DNA from: Ceratotherium simum simum
Lineage: Eukaryota > Chordata > Mammalia > Perissodactyla > Rhinocerotidae
Assembly: GCF_000283155.1 (NCBI RefSeq)
Contig: NW_004454156.1
Coordinates: 38,392,373 to 38,456,372, forward strand
DNA length: 64,000 bases
Reading direction: 5' to 3'
The notes beneath the pieces are model-generated. The model saw only the letters and a list, made by a program, of their open reading frames with translations. It was not told the origin of the DNA and did not search any database. The stretch's first letter is position 1. Each line of letters begins with the position of its first letter. Both the position numbers and the translations under genes were made by a program. Of the stretch, positions 36,728 through 48,599 are shown one piece after another.

Positions 36728-36850
36728 TGGAGAGATTGTAAGCTCCTTGTTGCTGAGAACTCCATTATCTGCATTTTGCACATCCCAGAGTGTATAGTGT
36801 AGGGTGGTGTGCCTAGTAGGTATTAAGCAAATACTTGGTAAATTTAAATT
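36728..36850 (+). mobile_element. L2 LINE 3'-end fragment
   Basis: GAGAGATTGTAAGCTCCTTG followed by TGTGCCTAGTAGGTATTAAG and CAAATACTTGGTAAATT, the classical order of the L2 3' end. Confidence 0.65.
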
Positions 36851-39317
36851 TAACTCAGCAGATGTAAAAATATAACCACCTCAGGTGTATTATTAAATCT
36901 CCTCTCAATATCTCTCCTCTGCTATTCACTCTAATTAGATTTATTCTGTTTGAAGAGACTCAGTAACTCTAAATGGATTTTGAAATCTGTTCAAAATTGC
37001 CATTCCTAAGGTAGATTTTAATAATAATGGGAACACCTGGATATTAATATTATCCTTATTATGTGACAGGGTTGTTGAAGTTGAAATTAAATGGTATAAA
37101 TAGAAATGGATCTTAAACTGGAAAGTGACATTTAAATATCAAGTATTATGATTGGTATCCCACATTCTGTCCCAGCACTATGTTACTCCTTGATCAGCCC
37201 TTAAAGTAGAGCCACATGAGGAATGAGATATGGTACCACATCCCTTGTAAATGAGTGCAGGACTATTTCTTAATTCCTACCATTCCAAATGTGGATCAGT
37301 AACACACTAATAAGCAGGAAAGTGAGAATATTTTTCTCAATTACCATTCACTACGCTTTAAAACAAAGGACTATAATTGCTTTTCTCTGGTTTCTGAGCA
37401 GTAGATGGCAGAAATATAAGTGATATTCCTGACTTTCATGATGTTATACAACTTGTGTTATTAAATAAGACTGATAGAAAAAGGGAAGAAAACATAGTGT
37501 TTGCACTGTTCTATAGAAATCAAGTAAATTGGGTAAATATTTGTCAGTGTGGTGAGACATGGCAGAATAGAGAAAAGATATTAGATTCTGCCATATTCTA
37601 GTCAATTTCTGGCTATGAATCACTGAAGGAAAAAAAAACAACCCTAGATAAGAGAGGTTAAAATAAACAGGAATGTTTTTCCTGATGATGACAATATGTT
37701 TATAATCATCAACTGGATGAAAATACTTTCAGAAGCAGCAGATACCTGTTCACCTAAAAATCCATCTGTCATTTGGGGATGGGGTCGATTATGCATTGGC
37801 AAATATTGTGTCAATATTAATGCAACTTTATGATCTTGAAACTTCTTAAAGTACACATTTACCTCAATGATCTTGTTAATATTGAACAATAATTAGAACT
37901 AACAGTAATCTCTTCAGTGACTCAAAAGTGCTAACTGGCAAAGCTGGTAATCCTTAATAAAATAATTGTTTAACATATCCTTTCTAATGAAAACTCACAA
38001 AAAATTAACTGTTGAAATATCACTTAGTTAAAGGATTTTCATGAAGGATCTGTAGTTGACTAAATCTATATGGACAATATTAGTTCTTCATGTTTTTATC
38101 AACTTCAAATTTCTCTTCTTTTAAGCCTTATTTCTTTTGTTTAACCTCTTTTCTTTCAGACTGTGAGTGAGTCATGCCCTCTTCTTCAGAGCAGTTTTAT
38201 TTCCAGATTCATCTGATGATTTTCTTTAAATTCAGGATCTCTACCTATTTTTCCCTGTCTGTAAAGCAGCTGTTGCACAGTAGTTCTGGCTGCTTAAAGA
38301 AAGTTAATGCTATCTTGTTGACATGATGGCAGAAAATGGGTCAATTATGCCCTATACGAAATGGAGCAAAGTGGCAATATATAATGTGTTCATTCTTGGT
38401 CAGTTAGGATAGTGCAACCTTAAGGAGGCATTGAAGTTGCTAGGGTTAGAATAGACTTCTAATTATCTGGTTCAGTTTTTCCATTGCTAAAGGTATTGAG
38501 AATTTGAAAGGTCTTGAGTCATCAGAAAATGTTGTAAGTTGATGATTTATTCATAGATGATATTCAAACTATCTAAATGTTAAAATTACTTTGCAGAATT
38601 AACACAAGAATTTTGAGAAAAATCTTTATTTGAATGTAATAAATATTAGATTAGATGTGCTCCTTGTTTCCATCTGTGAATATAAAAGCGAAGGATGAAA
38701 ATATGTGTTGAAAAACTGAAAAACCGACCAACTAACAGATGGCGAGCCATAATTTAAAATTAATTCTAGTGGAACTTCAGTCTGATCTTGTTACTTTCTC
38801 TGACTTTCCTAGTAGATTTTGAACAGATGAGGGCAGGTACTATTCATTTCTATGTCTTTAGAATTTAATGCAGGGTCAGAATATCATGACTAGAGAGTAA
38901 ACGTTTGATGAAAAAGTAAATATTAAGTCAATGGAGTTTTAATTTAATGAAGACATCTTAGAGGTTTGAAGAGTCCACTGGAAATGAAATTTGGGATTGA
39001 GTTTTATTATTTTGTCCCAAGGCACATTTGCGGACATTGGTTAATGTGGTGTTAAGGTTAGGTTTAAGCCTGGGGTTTAACAGGCACTTATGGGTAGCAA
39101 TCATCAAAACTGCACATTACATGGATTCCTTAAAGTGGACTTTGTGGGTGGTCTGTGGAATATAGCATTAATATGTTTTATGCCATAGTTATGTGTACTA
39201 TCTTAAAGCATCAATATTCAATTCCATGGAATTCTCTGAGTCATCTGTAGCAAGAAATTTGTCACTCCAATTTACATCTCAACTCTTGTGTAGTTCAGTA
39301 TTCACTGGGTATTTGAT
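36851..39317. other. Unassigned sequence, one weak L2-like patch
   Basis: Mostly unrecognised AT-rich sequence. A weak L2 3'-like patch lies near 38,825-38,930 (GATGAGGGCAGGTACTATTC). Frames at 37,444-37,641 and 37,644-37,889 (minus) show no domain. Confidence 0.45.
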
Positions 39318-39329
39318 TATCTATCTATC

Positions 39330-39375
<46 letters not shown>

Positions 39376-39408
39376 ATTTATCTATCATCTATCTATCTAT
39401 CATCATCC
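39318..39408. repeat. (TATC)n tetranucleotide microsatellite
   Basis: About fourteen TATC units from 39,318 to 39,375 with a single interruption (TTAT near 39,340), then a degraded TATC/ATCA segment to about 39,408. The overlapping 78-codon frame is only the translation of this repeat. Confidence 0.97.
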
Positions 39409-40485
39409 ATCTCCAGAATGCCTTTCTAAAATACAACTGAAAAGGCCATTCCAAAAGGCAGCTGAAGCTGATAATTTCTATATGGTTTACAATTACGTGT
39501 TCACCACATTTAATGCTCAAAGGGGAACTTTTTTTTTTTTTTCCAATTTGGTATAGCTTGTTGTTTTCCCACGACTAATATAATGATGTACCTAAATGAG
39601 AAAATGGAAGAATCTGGCCAAAACGTTAAATTAGCTTATCTGTTTTCTGCTGGGAAAATTGCCATCAATTTACACATAGGCTTCCTTATATAATAAACCA
39701 CTGCAGAGTATGTATTGACATGGATTTTAGTTTGAGATGTATGTGAGTATGTTTAGTTTAGACCCAAATGATTTCACTCTTTCTCTTTTAATTTAAATTT
39801 TATTTTTGAGGTTTAATTATGAAAATATTTGCTGTGGGAAAATAGTGTGTTAAATAATTACAAGCTATAAATTGCAATTTATCACAAGACTGCCATTCAA
39901 TCTAATGAGCTTATTCTAGGTAACCTTTGCATAAAACAAAAACAGAAAGTCTATTAATACAATTTCTTATCTTTTCTTAAATTGTAAAAATTACTGAAGA
40001 CCTATTATATGAATATTTGTCTGCTAAATTCTGGCACTGAGGAGAGAAAGAGTGAGGAAGATGATTAAGATAAGTACCTTGAATATAAAAGGAGTTTACC
40101 ACTTGCCTATAAAGGAGTGAGAGGTAAGGATACGCTGATGGTTTGGGTAGTATGGATCTAATTGGAACAAAGGTAATGAAGCACTATTTCTGCCCCTAGG
40201 TACTGAAGGCCACACTTTATAGGGGTTTTAGGAGAGCTAGGCATAAGGAAAGAGCTGTGCCTATATCTTGTCCCAAAGGTATAATTCTTAGTACAGCAAC
40301 ATTCTGGATTGGGACCTCTTTGTGTAAAAATAATTGTATAAATTTCAGTAGCAGAGTAGCAGAAGGCACAGATATTATGTACTGTATCACAATGAAATCT
40401 ATGATCTCAACTATTAAGAAGGACACTGCACACTTCCAAGGTATGTCTGTCGACTAAAAAGAAGTTCATCAATTGGATCTAAACG
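39409..40485. other. Unassigned sequence, no gene seen
   Basis: Contains a T-run at about 39,530-39,542. No recognisable element. Small frames on both strands at 40,217-40,457 overlap each other and have no domain. Confidence 0.45.
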
Positions 40486-40489
40486 TTTA

Positions 40490-41017
40490 TTTACTCTTGA
40501 AAGACAGTTTTACTGGGAACCCAGTTCTAGGATGACAATTATTTTCTCTCAGCACTCTGCCTGTCTAATTGTCATTCCTTCATAACTGATCTCTCTTCAT
40601 TTGAGCTGTTTTAATCTTAGCTAATGGCTTTCTGCAGTTTTGCTAGAATATATTTCGGTGTGGATTTCTAATTATTTATTCTGAATAGTATATAATACGA
40701 TTTATGTATTTATAGATTCAAGTGTTTCAATGGTTTTGAAAAATTCTCAACCCTTGTGTCTTCTAATATTGCTTCTCCTCCAAACTCTCTATTCTACCTT
40801 TCTTGGACTGTTCGTAGGTGGCTTTAGACCTTCTCATTCTATACTTCACATCACTTAAGCCTTGCTCTCATATTTTGGCTCTCCTTATCTATGTGCTACA
40901 TTCTTGTTAATTTCTTTAGTGCTCACTTTCACTTCAGTCATTCTCTCATTAGCTGGACTAATTGGATATTTAATCTATTCATTGAATCTAATCAATTTTA
41001 AACTTTAAGGTTTAATA
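40490..41017 (-). mobile_element. HAL1 / old L1 ORF1 fragment, antisense
   Basis: Antisense ORF1-type sequence of the HAL1 (half-L1) lineage: AGTTTTACTGGGAACCCAGT, TTTTCTCTCAGCACTCTGCC, CTTCTAATATTGCTTCTCCT, CTTTAGACCTTCTCATTCTA, CTAGGACTAATT-like region, then AATCTATTCATTGAATCTAA. It stops abruptly where the retroviral LTR remnant begins. No open frame. Confidence 0.7.
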
Positions 41018-41282
41018 ACTTCTTTTTGGGGATACCTTCGGAGTTGTCCACCAAATTAAGACAAGGAGGCTGAGTATTTGTGTCTCTGCATCAACCAGTC
41101 ATTAGATTTGGTGCCAACCTGGGAGGAGATGTAAGATTGGGTGACACAACTCCCTCTGACAAACGGAAATGAATGCACAAGGACAAAATGCAAGCAGTCA
41201 GTAGCCTGCACTCCCAGGAGCTGGAGGAGTAAGTGCCTTGTTCCTGAAGGGGATAATCTAGGGCACCACAGCATCCACTGCA
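41018..41282 (-). mobile_element. ERV 3' LTR, truncated at its 3' end
   Basis: Aligns with the 5' LTR. Shared words include GTTGTCC.CCAAATT.AG..AAGGA..CTG (41,043 onward versus 50,950 onward), TCAAC.A.TCATT, and the minus-strand start TG.AGT.GATG.TGT at 41,282. Similarity ends near 41,018, where HAL1 sequence begins, so roughly the last 150 bases of the LTR are missing. Just upstream on the minus strand is a purine-rich stretch (GAGGAGTACAAGGAATGGAC) at the position expected of a polypurine tract. Confidence 0.7.
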
Positions 41283-42129
41283 GTCCATTCCTTGTACTCC
41301 TCAGACCTAATCACTCATTTAATAATGACACCTAATATGGGCATAACACTTCTAGGATTTTGGTTGACCCTGTAACCTGAGGAAACGTGAGGAAAATTGG
41401 TGGGATAAACTATAGACCCTAGCTGCTGCAGTTTGTCTGAAGCCTATAACTGACAGTTTTCTTTTTCCTCTACTAACCATTCTAGATTTCTTTCACCCCT
41501 GGCTACCATCTCTGCTGTTTTAGGTGACTTGCCTCGTTTAGTGACATAGACCTTCATCTTTGAGGAGTGTGAGGTCCTGGTCACCATGTCCTTCTCAGGT
41601 TGTAACTGCTATACTTGTCCTTTTACCACCGAAATTTAGCAGGATATTACTAACTAAAGCCTCAGTGGACTGCCTGAGAGCCACACATGTTCTTTTCTTC
41701 GCTCATTGTTTAACAAAAACCCTTCTTCCTTATGACGATCAGGGCCAACTACCCCTGCTAGTATGGTGAGTCTTTTCCTTGTCTGCTTGTCTTTTGGTAT
41801 GAAGAGTTCAAAATAACTGACTGGCAATCATAGCTTGCATTTTAATGTTACTCTTACTTTGATGAAAGCCTCACTGCTTTGGGAATCAGGGCCTCTAGAC
41901 ATAAAAAGCTTAAATTTGCAGAGACGAGAAGGATAAATTACCCAAGTGGGTTACTTGGAGTAATGGTAAGCATGCCAATCCTATTTCAACCCCTTGGCTC
42001 CTGGTGTTCTACCTATGGGGAAACAGCATTGGAAACAGTGGGCATTGATTAAGAGTATATATTGCATTCTATAGTTCCCCATTTTTGCAGGGTATCCTTT
42101 CTAAGTGTCACCTTCAAAAGACCATTCCA
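41283..42129 (-). pseudogene. ERV internal remains between pol and 3' LTR
   Basis: Lies between recognisable pol and the 3' LTR, so by position it should hold the RNase H/integrase end of pol or non-coding 3' sequence. I could not identify a zinc-binding or catalytic integrase motif; frames are interrupted in all phases. Described from context only. Confidence 0.4.
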
Positions 42130-42200
42130 CTCAGCACAAAGAGGAGGATTGGCATGGATGTTAGCTCAGGGCTGATTTTCCCCAGAACAACAACAACAAC
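42130..42200 (+). mobile_element. 5'-truncated ERE SINE (71 bp)
   Basis: Only the ERE tail is present: AGAGGAGGATTGGCATGG, GTTAGCTCAGGGCTGATTTT, then an (AAC)n-like tail. Perfect 12-base duplication AAGACCATTCCA at 42,118-42,129 and 42,201-42,212 shows that this short piece inserted as such and is not a remnant of a longer copy. It lies inside the retroviral pol region. Confidence 0.9.
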
Positions 42201-42212
42201 AAGACCATTCCA

Positions 42213-43234
42213 TCCCTCTAGTAGGCTGGCAGTGGATACCATGGTCATATGCCAACTGCTGCATCTCCTTACCTGTAAAATTGTTCTTTTATTCCATGGC
42301 ATTATTATGTAGGTTCTCACATCAGTGCCATTGAAGAGAACGTTCCATCATGCCAAAGCATATTGGACGACTAAATACTTCATTAATGTGTTGAGCCCCT
42401 GAGTCTTGATAAAGTTTTTCTTCTACTCTTTGGAGTGAATATGTTTTAACAAGTCCTCTGACATGCCATATTTTGCTCTTGTGGTCCAATTTATGTGATA
42501 TACTGAATAGAGTAGACTAATTTGATGTCCTGTGGAATGTCTAGGTAACCCAGGTTCCTTGGGACTATATCATGACAGAAAGTGGGAGAATTAATAGCAC
42601 TGTGATGAACAGTAAACATATACCATTGTTCATATTGTGTGAAAGTGAACTGCTACTGATCTTAATTCCTGACAGAGATAGAAAAAATTCATTCAGGGGC
42701 CGGCCTGGTGGCGCAAGCGGTTAAGTGCGTGTACTCTGCTGCGGTGGCCTGGGGTTCACCGGTTTGAATCCTGGGTGCCCACCGACCGACGCACCGCTTG
42801 TCAGGCCATGCTGTGGTGGCATCCCATATAAAGTGGAGGAAGATGGGCACGGATGTTAGCCCAGGGCCAGTCTTCCTCAGCAAAAAAAAGAGGAGGATTG
42901 GCAGATGTTAGCACAGGGCTGATCTTCCTCACACACACAAAAAAAAATTCATTCACTCAAAACCACATACCATGCACCTAAGACTATGTTAATCTGTTTT
43001 CACAAAGCTACCATATCTGGCACAGTAACTGCTGTCTGGGTTACTACTTGGTTAAGTTTGCAGTAGCCAACTGTCATAAGACAGGGTCCATTTTTGGAGT
43101 AAGGAGGGTGTATTGGAGTGGAGGCTAGATTGTCGAATTAAATGGGGAAATGTTGGGGAACACTCTAGCGACTTGTGCGTCTTTATGAATTTTAATAATC
43201 TCTGCCATTCTCTCAAGGATGTAATATTGAATTT
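42213..43234 (-). pseudogene. ERV pol reverse-transcriptase remnant
   Basis: Minus-strand translation gives three reverse-transcriptase-like blocks in the correct order: an S-P-F-N-S motif at 43,148-43,134; a block starting at the codon at 43,077-43,075 that contains K-L-N-Q; and an N-S-P-x-x-C-H block around 42,600-42,525. Where the Y-x-D-D catalytic box is expected (about 42,511-42,497) the frame reads S-I-Q-Y, followed by a stop at 42,493-42,491, so the catalytic aspartates are lost. Frameshifts separate the blocks, and an ERE (42,696-42,941) interrupts the domain. In a live virus this enzyme copies the RNA genome; here it cannot be active. Confidence 0.75.
42696..42941 (+). mobile_element. 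ERE SINE, least diverged copy (ERE1-like)
   Basis: Full-length and the best-preserved copy in the window: GGGGCCGGCCTGGTGGCGCA head, A-box-like TGGCGCAAGCGG (42,709-42,720), B-box-like GGTTTGAATCC (42,761-42,771), then the GTGGAGGAAGATGGGCACGG, GTTAGCCCAGGGCCAGTCTT and GAGGAGGATTGGCAG body and an (AC)4/A-run tail. Retained CpGs and intact promoter boxes mark it as recent. Perfect 14-base target duplication AAAAAATTCATTCA at 42,682-42,695 and 42,942-42,955. Confidence 0.97.
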
Positions 43235-46200
43235 TTTTCACCTTTTTTAAATGTTATTTTTTTAAATTATTATCTTATTTACATATGATAAATTCCAATC
43301 AGTTTAAGTGTATAGTTTGATGAAATTTGGTCATTGTGTACAAGCATGTAACTAACACCTTAATCAATATGTAGATCAATTTCCTCACCTTAAGTACTTC
43401 CTGTACTCTTTTGTTATTGATCCCCTCCGTCACTTCCAGGCCCAGAAAACCACTGATCTTATTTCTCCCCATGGGTTTGCCTTTTCTAGAATTTCATATA
43501 AATGGAATCATATGGCACGTATTCTTTTGTGTTTAATTTTTAATTAGCATAATGATATTGAGATTAATCCAGGGTATCACATTTTTAGTAATTTATCTAT
43601 TTTTTATCATTAAGTAGTCATCTAGTTACCAGTAGATGGTATTTGGGCTGCACAATAGCCAGGTTTTGGCTATTGTGATTAATATTGTCATGAACATTCG
43701 TATACATGTCTTTGGTGGAGATGCGGTTTTCATTTCTCTTGGATAAATATGTAGGAGTGGAATTTCTGGGGACAATGATAGTTGTTTGTTTACCTTTGTA
43801 AGATACTGCCATACTATTTTCCAAAGTGGATGTACAATTTTACATTTGCATCAGCAATGTATGAGAATTCTTGTTCCTCCTCATCCTTGCCAACATTTGG
43901 TACTGTCAATCTATTTACCTTTAGCTGTTCTAGTGAGTGTATAATAGGACCTCATTATGGTTTTAATTTGAATTCCTTTGAAGCCTAATGATGTTGAATA
44001 TATTTGCATGTGCTTATTAGTCATTAATATATGTTCTTTTGTAAAGTGTCTGTACAAATCTTTTACCAATTTTTCAAATTGGATTGTTTATCTTATTGTT
44101 GAGTAATAAGACTTATTTATATATTCTAGATACAAGCCCTTTGCTGAATATGTATTTTACAAAAATTTTTCCCACGTCTGTGACTTGTCTTTTTGTTTTC
44201 TTAACTATGTTATTCAAAAGGCAGAAGCTTTAATTAAGAAGAGGTCTATTTTACAGATTTATCTTTTATAGTCTGTGCTTTTTGTATCCTGTTTTAGAAA
44301 TCATTGCCTAACCTAATGTTTTATTCCAAAACTGTATCAGTTTTAACCTCTAACATTTAGGTCTACGATCTATTTTGAGTCGATTTTTGCATGTGGTCTG
44401 AAGTGAGGGTTGAGGTTCATTTTTTCCATATAGATATCCAGTTGTTCCAGAACCATTTATTGAAAAGACTGTCTTTTCCGCATTGAATTTCTTTGCCACC
44501 TGTGTAGAAAATCAATAAACCATATAAGTGTGGATCTATTTCTGGACTCTATTTATATATTCTCATCCATCGGCCTATATGTGTATCCTTCTTTCAACTG
44601 TCTTGATTGTATCCTACAGTCTTGCTCAATATGCGTGTTGATTTTAGTAGCTTTTTAATAGAATCTATGATTTTCTAAATAAACAATCATGGTATCTACA
44701 AATGAGCTTACTTTTTCCTTTCCAATCTGTATAATATTTATTTATTATTCTTGCTTTATTGTATATTTAGGACCTCCTGTATAATATCAAATAGAAGTGT
44801 TGGGAGTAGACAGCCTTGCCTTGAGTAAGATATCAGTTATAGGTTTTTTATTTTCTTTTATTTTTTTTGATATCCTTAATCAAGTTAAGGAAGATCTTAT
44901 TTATTTTTAATTTGCTGAGAGTTTTTCATTAAGGGCATGGGGTTTTGTTAAATGCTTTTCTTTGCATGTCTTGAAATGATCATAGAGTTTTTCTCCTTTA
45001 CTTCATAAATGTGTAAATTACATTGATTCATTTTTGAACGATGAACATGACGTGCATTCCTGAGATAAACTCCATTTTGCTCCTGACATGTATATTTGAG
45101 TTCATTTTGCTTATATTTAGTTAAGAATTTTTGCATCATGTTCATAAGGAGTATTGGTTTGTAGTTCTCTCTGCTTGTAAAACTTTAAATTTTATTTGAT
45201 TTTGGAATCAAGTAAAGCTGACCTTATAGAATGAGTTGGGAAGTGTTACTTTCTCCTCTATTTTCCAAAAGATTGTGTAAAGGATTGGTATTATTTCTTC
45301 TTCAAATGTTTAGTTGAACTCATTGGAGATGCCATGTAGGCTAGAGTTTTGTTGTGGGAAGGATTTCAATTAAAAGTTCACTTTATTTAATTGGTATAGG
45401 ACGATTTACATTTTATAATTCTCGTTGGGTCAGGTTTTTTTGTAATCTGTCCATTTCATTTAGGTGGTCAAATTTATTCATATAAAATTGTTCATTATAT
45501 TCTCTTATTATCCTTTTACTACTTGAAGGATCTGTAGTGATGTCCCTTCTTTCAAATCATGATATTGGTAGTTTGTTTTTTACCTCTTTTTTATTGATCA
45601 TTCTGGCTAGATTTATAATTCTTATTAATTATTTTTCAAAGGATAGGGTTCTGATTTCATGGAGTTTCTCTACTGTGTTTATGTTTTCTATTTCATTGAT
45701 TTCTACCGTTGCCTTTATTAATTTTTTTACTTCTGCTTGCTTTAGGTTTAATTTTCTCTTCTGTTTCTTAAGATAGAAACTTAGACACTTGATTTAAGAT
45801 CTTTCTTCTTTTCTAATATAAGCATTTAAAGCTATAAATTCCTTCTATGTACCAAATCCCAAAAGTTGTCTTTTCATTGTTATTCAGGTGAAAACATTTT
45901 CTAATTTCTTTTGTGATTTCTTTTTGACCCCGTGTTTTATTTCACAGTATGTTCTTTCATTTAAATATATTTAGAGGTTTTTCCCGTTATTTTACTCATT
46001 GATTCTTAATTGAATTCTGTTTTGGTCTGAGAGTATAATCTGTTTACATTCAATATCTTAACATTTATTAAGGCTTGTTTTATTACCCAGAATTGTCTAT
46101 CATGCTGAACATATCACGTCCACTTTAAAAGAATATATACGCTGCCTTTCTTGGGTATAGGGTTCTATAAATATATATTAGCTCAATGTGGTTATGATTG

Positions 46201-47388
46201 TAGAATTATCTGTTGCTCCCTTTAATTCTGTCATTTTTTTCTTTACGTATATTGAAACACTATTATTCATATGTACATTATTTTGCCTCTCTGATAAATT
46301 AGTACTTTTATTTCTATTCAAATGTATATCTATGGTCATATATTTGTTTTGAAACCTATGTTATCTAATATTCAAATATTCACCTCAGCCTTCTTACTGC
46401 TTGCATGATATTTTTGCATCCACTTACTTTTAGCCTATTAGTATCTTTATGGTTTAACTGTGTCTTTTATTGTCAGCAAAATATTCAATCCTTTTTTTTT
46501 GCATTTTTAAAAAAAATTCTTTTGTTAATCTGTGCCTTTAAATTACATTATTTAGTCTGTTAACTTTTAATAAAATATTGGTATGATTTTGTTTGGGTCT
46601 ACCATGTTATTTCTACTTATCTCTTTTGTTTCTGTTCTGTTCTTCCTTTCTAACCTCTTTTTTAGGATTATTAAAATATTTTTAGAACCCTGTTTTAGTT
46701 TTCCTTTTGCTATACTTCCTTGCCTTTTTTATGATTGTCTTAAAGGTTTCATATTCATACTTATCTTTTCACAGCCCATTTAGATTTAATAATGTACTAC
46801 TTCATGTAAATTATAAAGTATTGCAAACTTATAGTTCACATATCCCCTTTCTTTATAGTATAGTTGTTACATGTAATAAAACTAGGTTAATTATCAACCC
46901 AACAAAACAGTGTTATAATTTCTGTTTTGAACACATATAATTTATAAAAAATTAATTAAAAAGTCAAATAGAGAAATACGCAGTCTTATGCATTGACACA
47001 GTTATTTACTATTTTCAGTGTTCTTTATTCTGTTCTGAGAATCTGCATTTTCATCTGGTATTATTTCCCTTTATATTAGAGATTTCTTTTCTACTTGGAT
47101 AGGAGGTCTGCTGGTGATGGATTCTTTTAGTTTTCTTTTATCTGGGTATGTCTTTTATTTTCCTTCATTTCAAAATGATATTTTTATTGGATATAGTTCT
47201 TTTCCCCAGCACTTTAAAGAAGCTGTTCTACTCTCTTCTGTTTTCCATGATTTCTGATGAGAAGCCAACCTCTAATCGACTTGTTGTTCTCCTGTAGGTA
47301 ATATATTGTCCTCCTTTTGCTGCTTTCAGGATTTATTCTTTATCATTGGCTTTCAACAGTTTGATTATGATATGCCTTATCATGGACA

Positions 47389-47420
<32 letters not shown>

Positions 47421-48590
47421 AGTGTGTGATAGTTTTTTGGTGCTCATTAAGCCTATTGAATCTGCAAATCTCTGTCTTTCGTTAAACTGGGGAAATGCCT
47501 CACAATTATTTCTTCAATATTTATTTTTCTGCCTGATTTTCACTCTTCTCTCCTTCTGGTACTTCAATGGCATGTATGTTTTCTAGTTCAGTAATATGTA
47601 CAAGGTGTCTCGGGCTTTTTTCTTTAAAAAATTTTTCTTGCTATTCTTCACCTTGGATAATTTCTGAAGCTCTGTCTTCAAATTCTCCTACTCCTTTGCC
47701 TATCGTATACATTTAACTGTTAAATCCACCCAGTGAATTTTATTTCAGAAATTATATTTTGCAGTTGTAGAATTTCTATTGTTTTCTTTGTTTCTCCTCT
47801 GATGAAATTCTCCATTCCTCTGCTGAAAATGTTGTCCATTTAAAACATGTTTTATTTTGTTTATTGAGGATAGTTATAATAGCTTCTTTAAAATCCTTTT
47901 CACTTATTTCCAACATCTTGTCATTTCGGGATCAGACTCAATTGATTTTATTTTGTCTTGAGAGTTTGTTATATTTTCTTGGTTCCCTGTATATCAGGTA
48001 AATTTAGAATCTATTGTGGACACTCTGAATGTTATGTAGAATCTGAATTCTGTTACTTTTCTCTAATAATAATTGTTTCTTTCTTTCTTTTAGCAGGTGG
48101 TTTTGTTGGCTGGGCTTGAACTGTAAACTATCCCTCGGGCAAGTCATCCAGTCTCAGTTGCAGTTTTTTTTCCTTTAGCTGAGCTGCTTTGAGTCTGTTC
48201 AACATGAGTAGTTCAGAGGTCAGCTAGCATTGTGTATAGACAGAGTTTAGGGATGTCCTTTCCCCATTTTGCCTTTCCAGGATTTATCCACTCTCTCTAG
48301 CATTCTGGTTTCCTAGTTCTAATTTCTGATTTTGTGGGATAGAAAAACTGTGGGAGTTTCCACCTGAGCCCTGCTGCTGCTGTGTACGCAGTGTGGACTA
48401 TATTTATCCCTAGGCTAAAAGCAGATGGTAAGGACCGTACTTGTAGAGGCATCTGTTCCCTCCTCCTTCAAGTGCACATGCACAGCTTTTGTCTTGTGTT
48501 GCATAATGCCTAGAATTTTAGTTGTCTTCTGAAAGGGATTTGTCTATTTGGGTCTAGTCAGGTCTTCTATTATACCCAGAAAATGAAATC
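43235..48590 (-). mobile_element. Nearly complete old L1 LINE, antisense, inside ERV
   Basis: Reads 3' to 5' along the plus strand. T-rich 3' end at 43,235-43,265; 3' UTR/ORF2 C-terminus to ~44,100 (AAATGGAATCATATGGCACG, GATTAATATTGTCATGAACA); ORF2 to ~46,700 (TTGCATGTGGTCTGAAGTG, CCATTTATTGAAAAGACTGT, CTTATAGAATGAGTTGGGAA, TTTTGGTCTGAGAGTATAAT); ORF1-like region ~47,080-47,960 (GGTCTGCTGGTGATGGATTC, GTTTGATTATGATATGCCTT); GC-richer 5' UTR-like end to ~48,590. At about 44,610 an internal deletion seems to join two ORF2 parts that are normally several hundred bases apart. All frames are broken. A (TG)n tract at 47,389-47,428 lies inside. Confidence 0.85.
47389..47428. repeat. (TG)n microsatellite inside L1
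   Basis: Interrupted TG repeat, with TTTG and AGTG interruptions, within the antisense ORF1-like part of the L1. Confidence 0.93.
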
Positions 48591-48599
48591 TACTTTTTA

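Noticed and set aside
39193..39429. 78-codon frame rich in Y-L-S-I
   Set aside because: A direct translation of the (TATC)n microsatellite.
41056..41335. Overlapping 64-72 codon frames on both strands as a small gene
   Set aside because: The sequence is the ERV 3' LTR remnant and its edge; frames on both strands are incidental.
42696..42780. A functional tRNA gene
   Set aside because: A- and B-box-like motifs are present, but they belong to the tRNA-derived head of an ERE SINE with its body, tail and target duplication; no cloverleaf-competent tRNA is seen.
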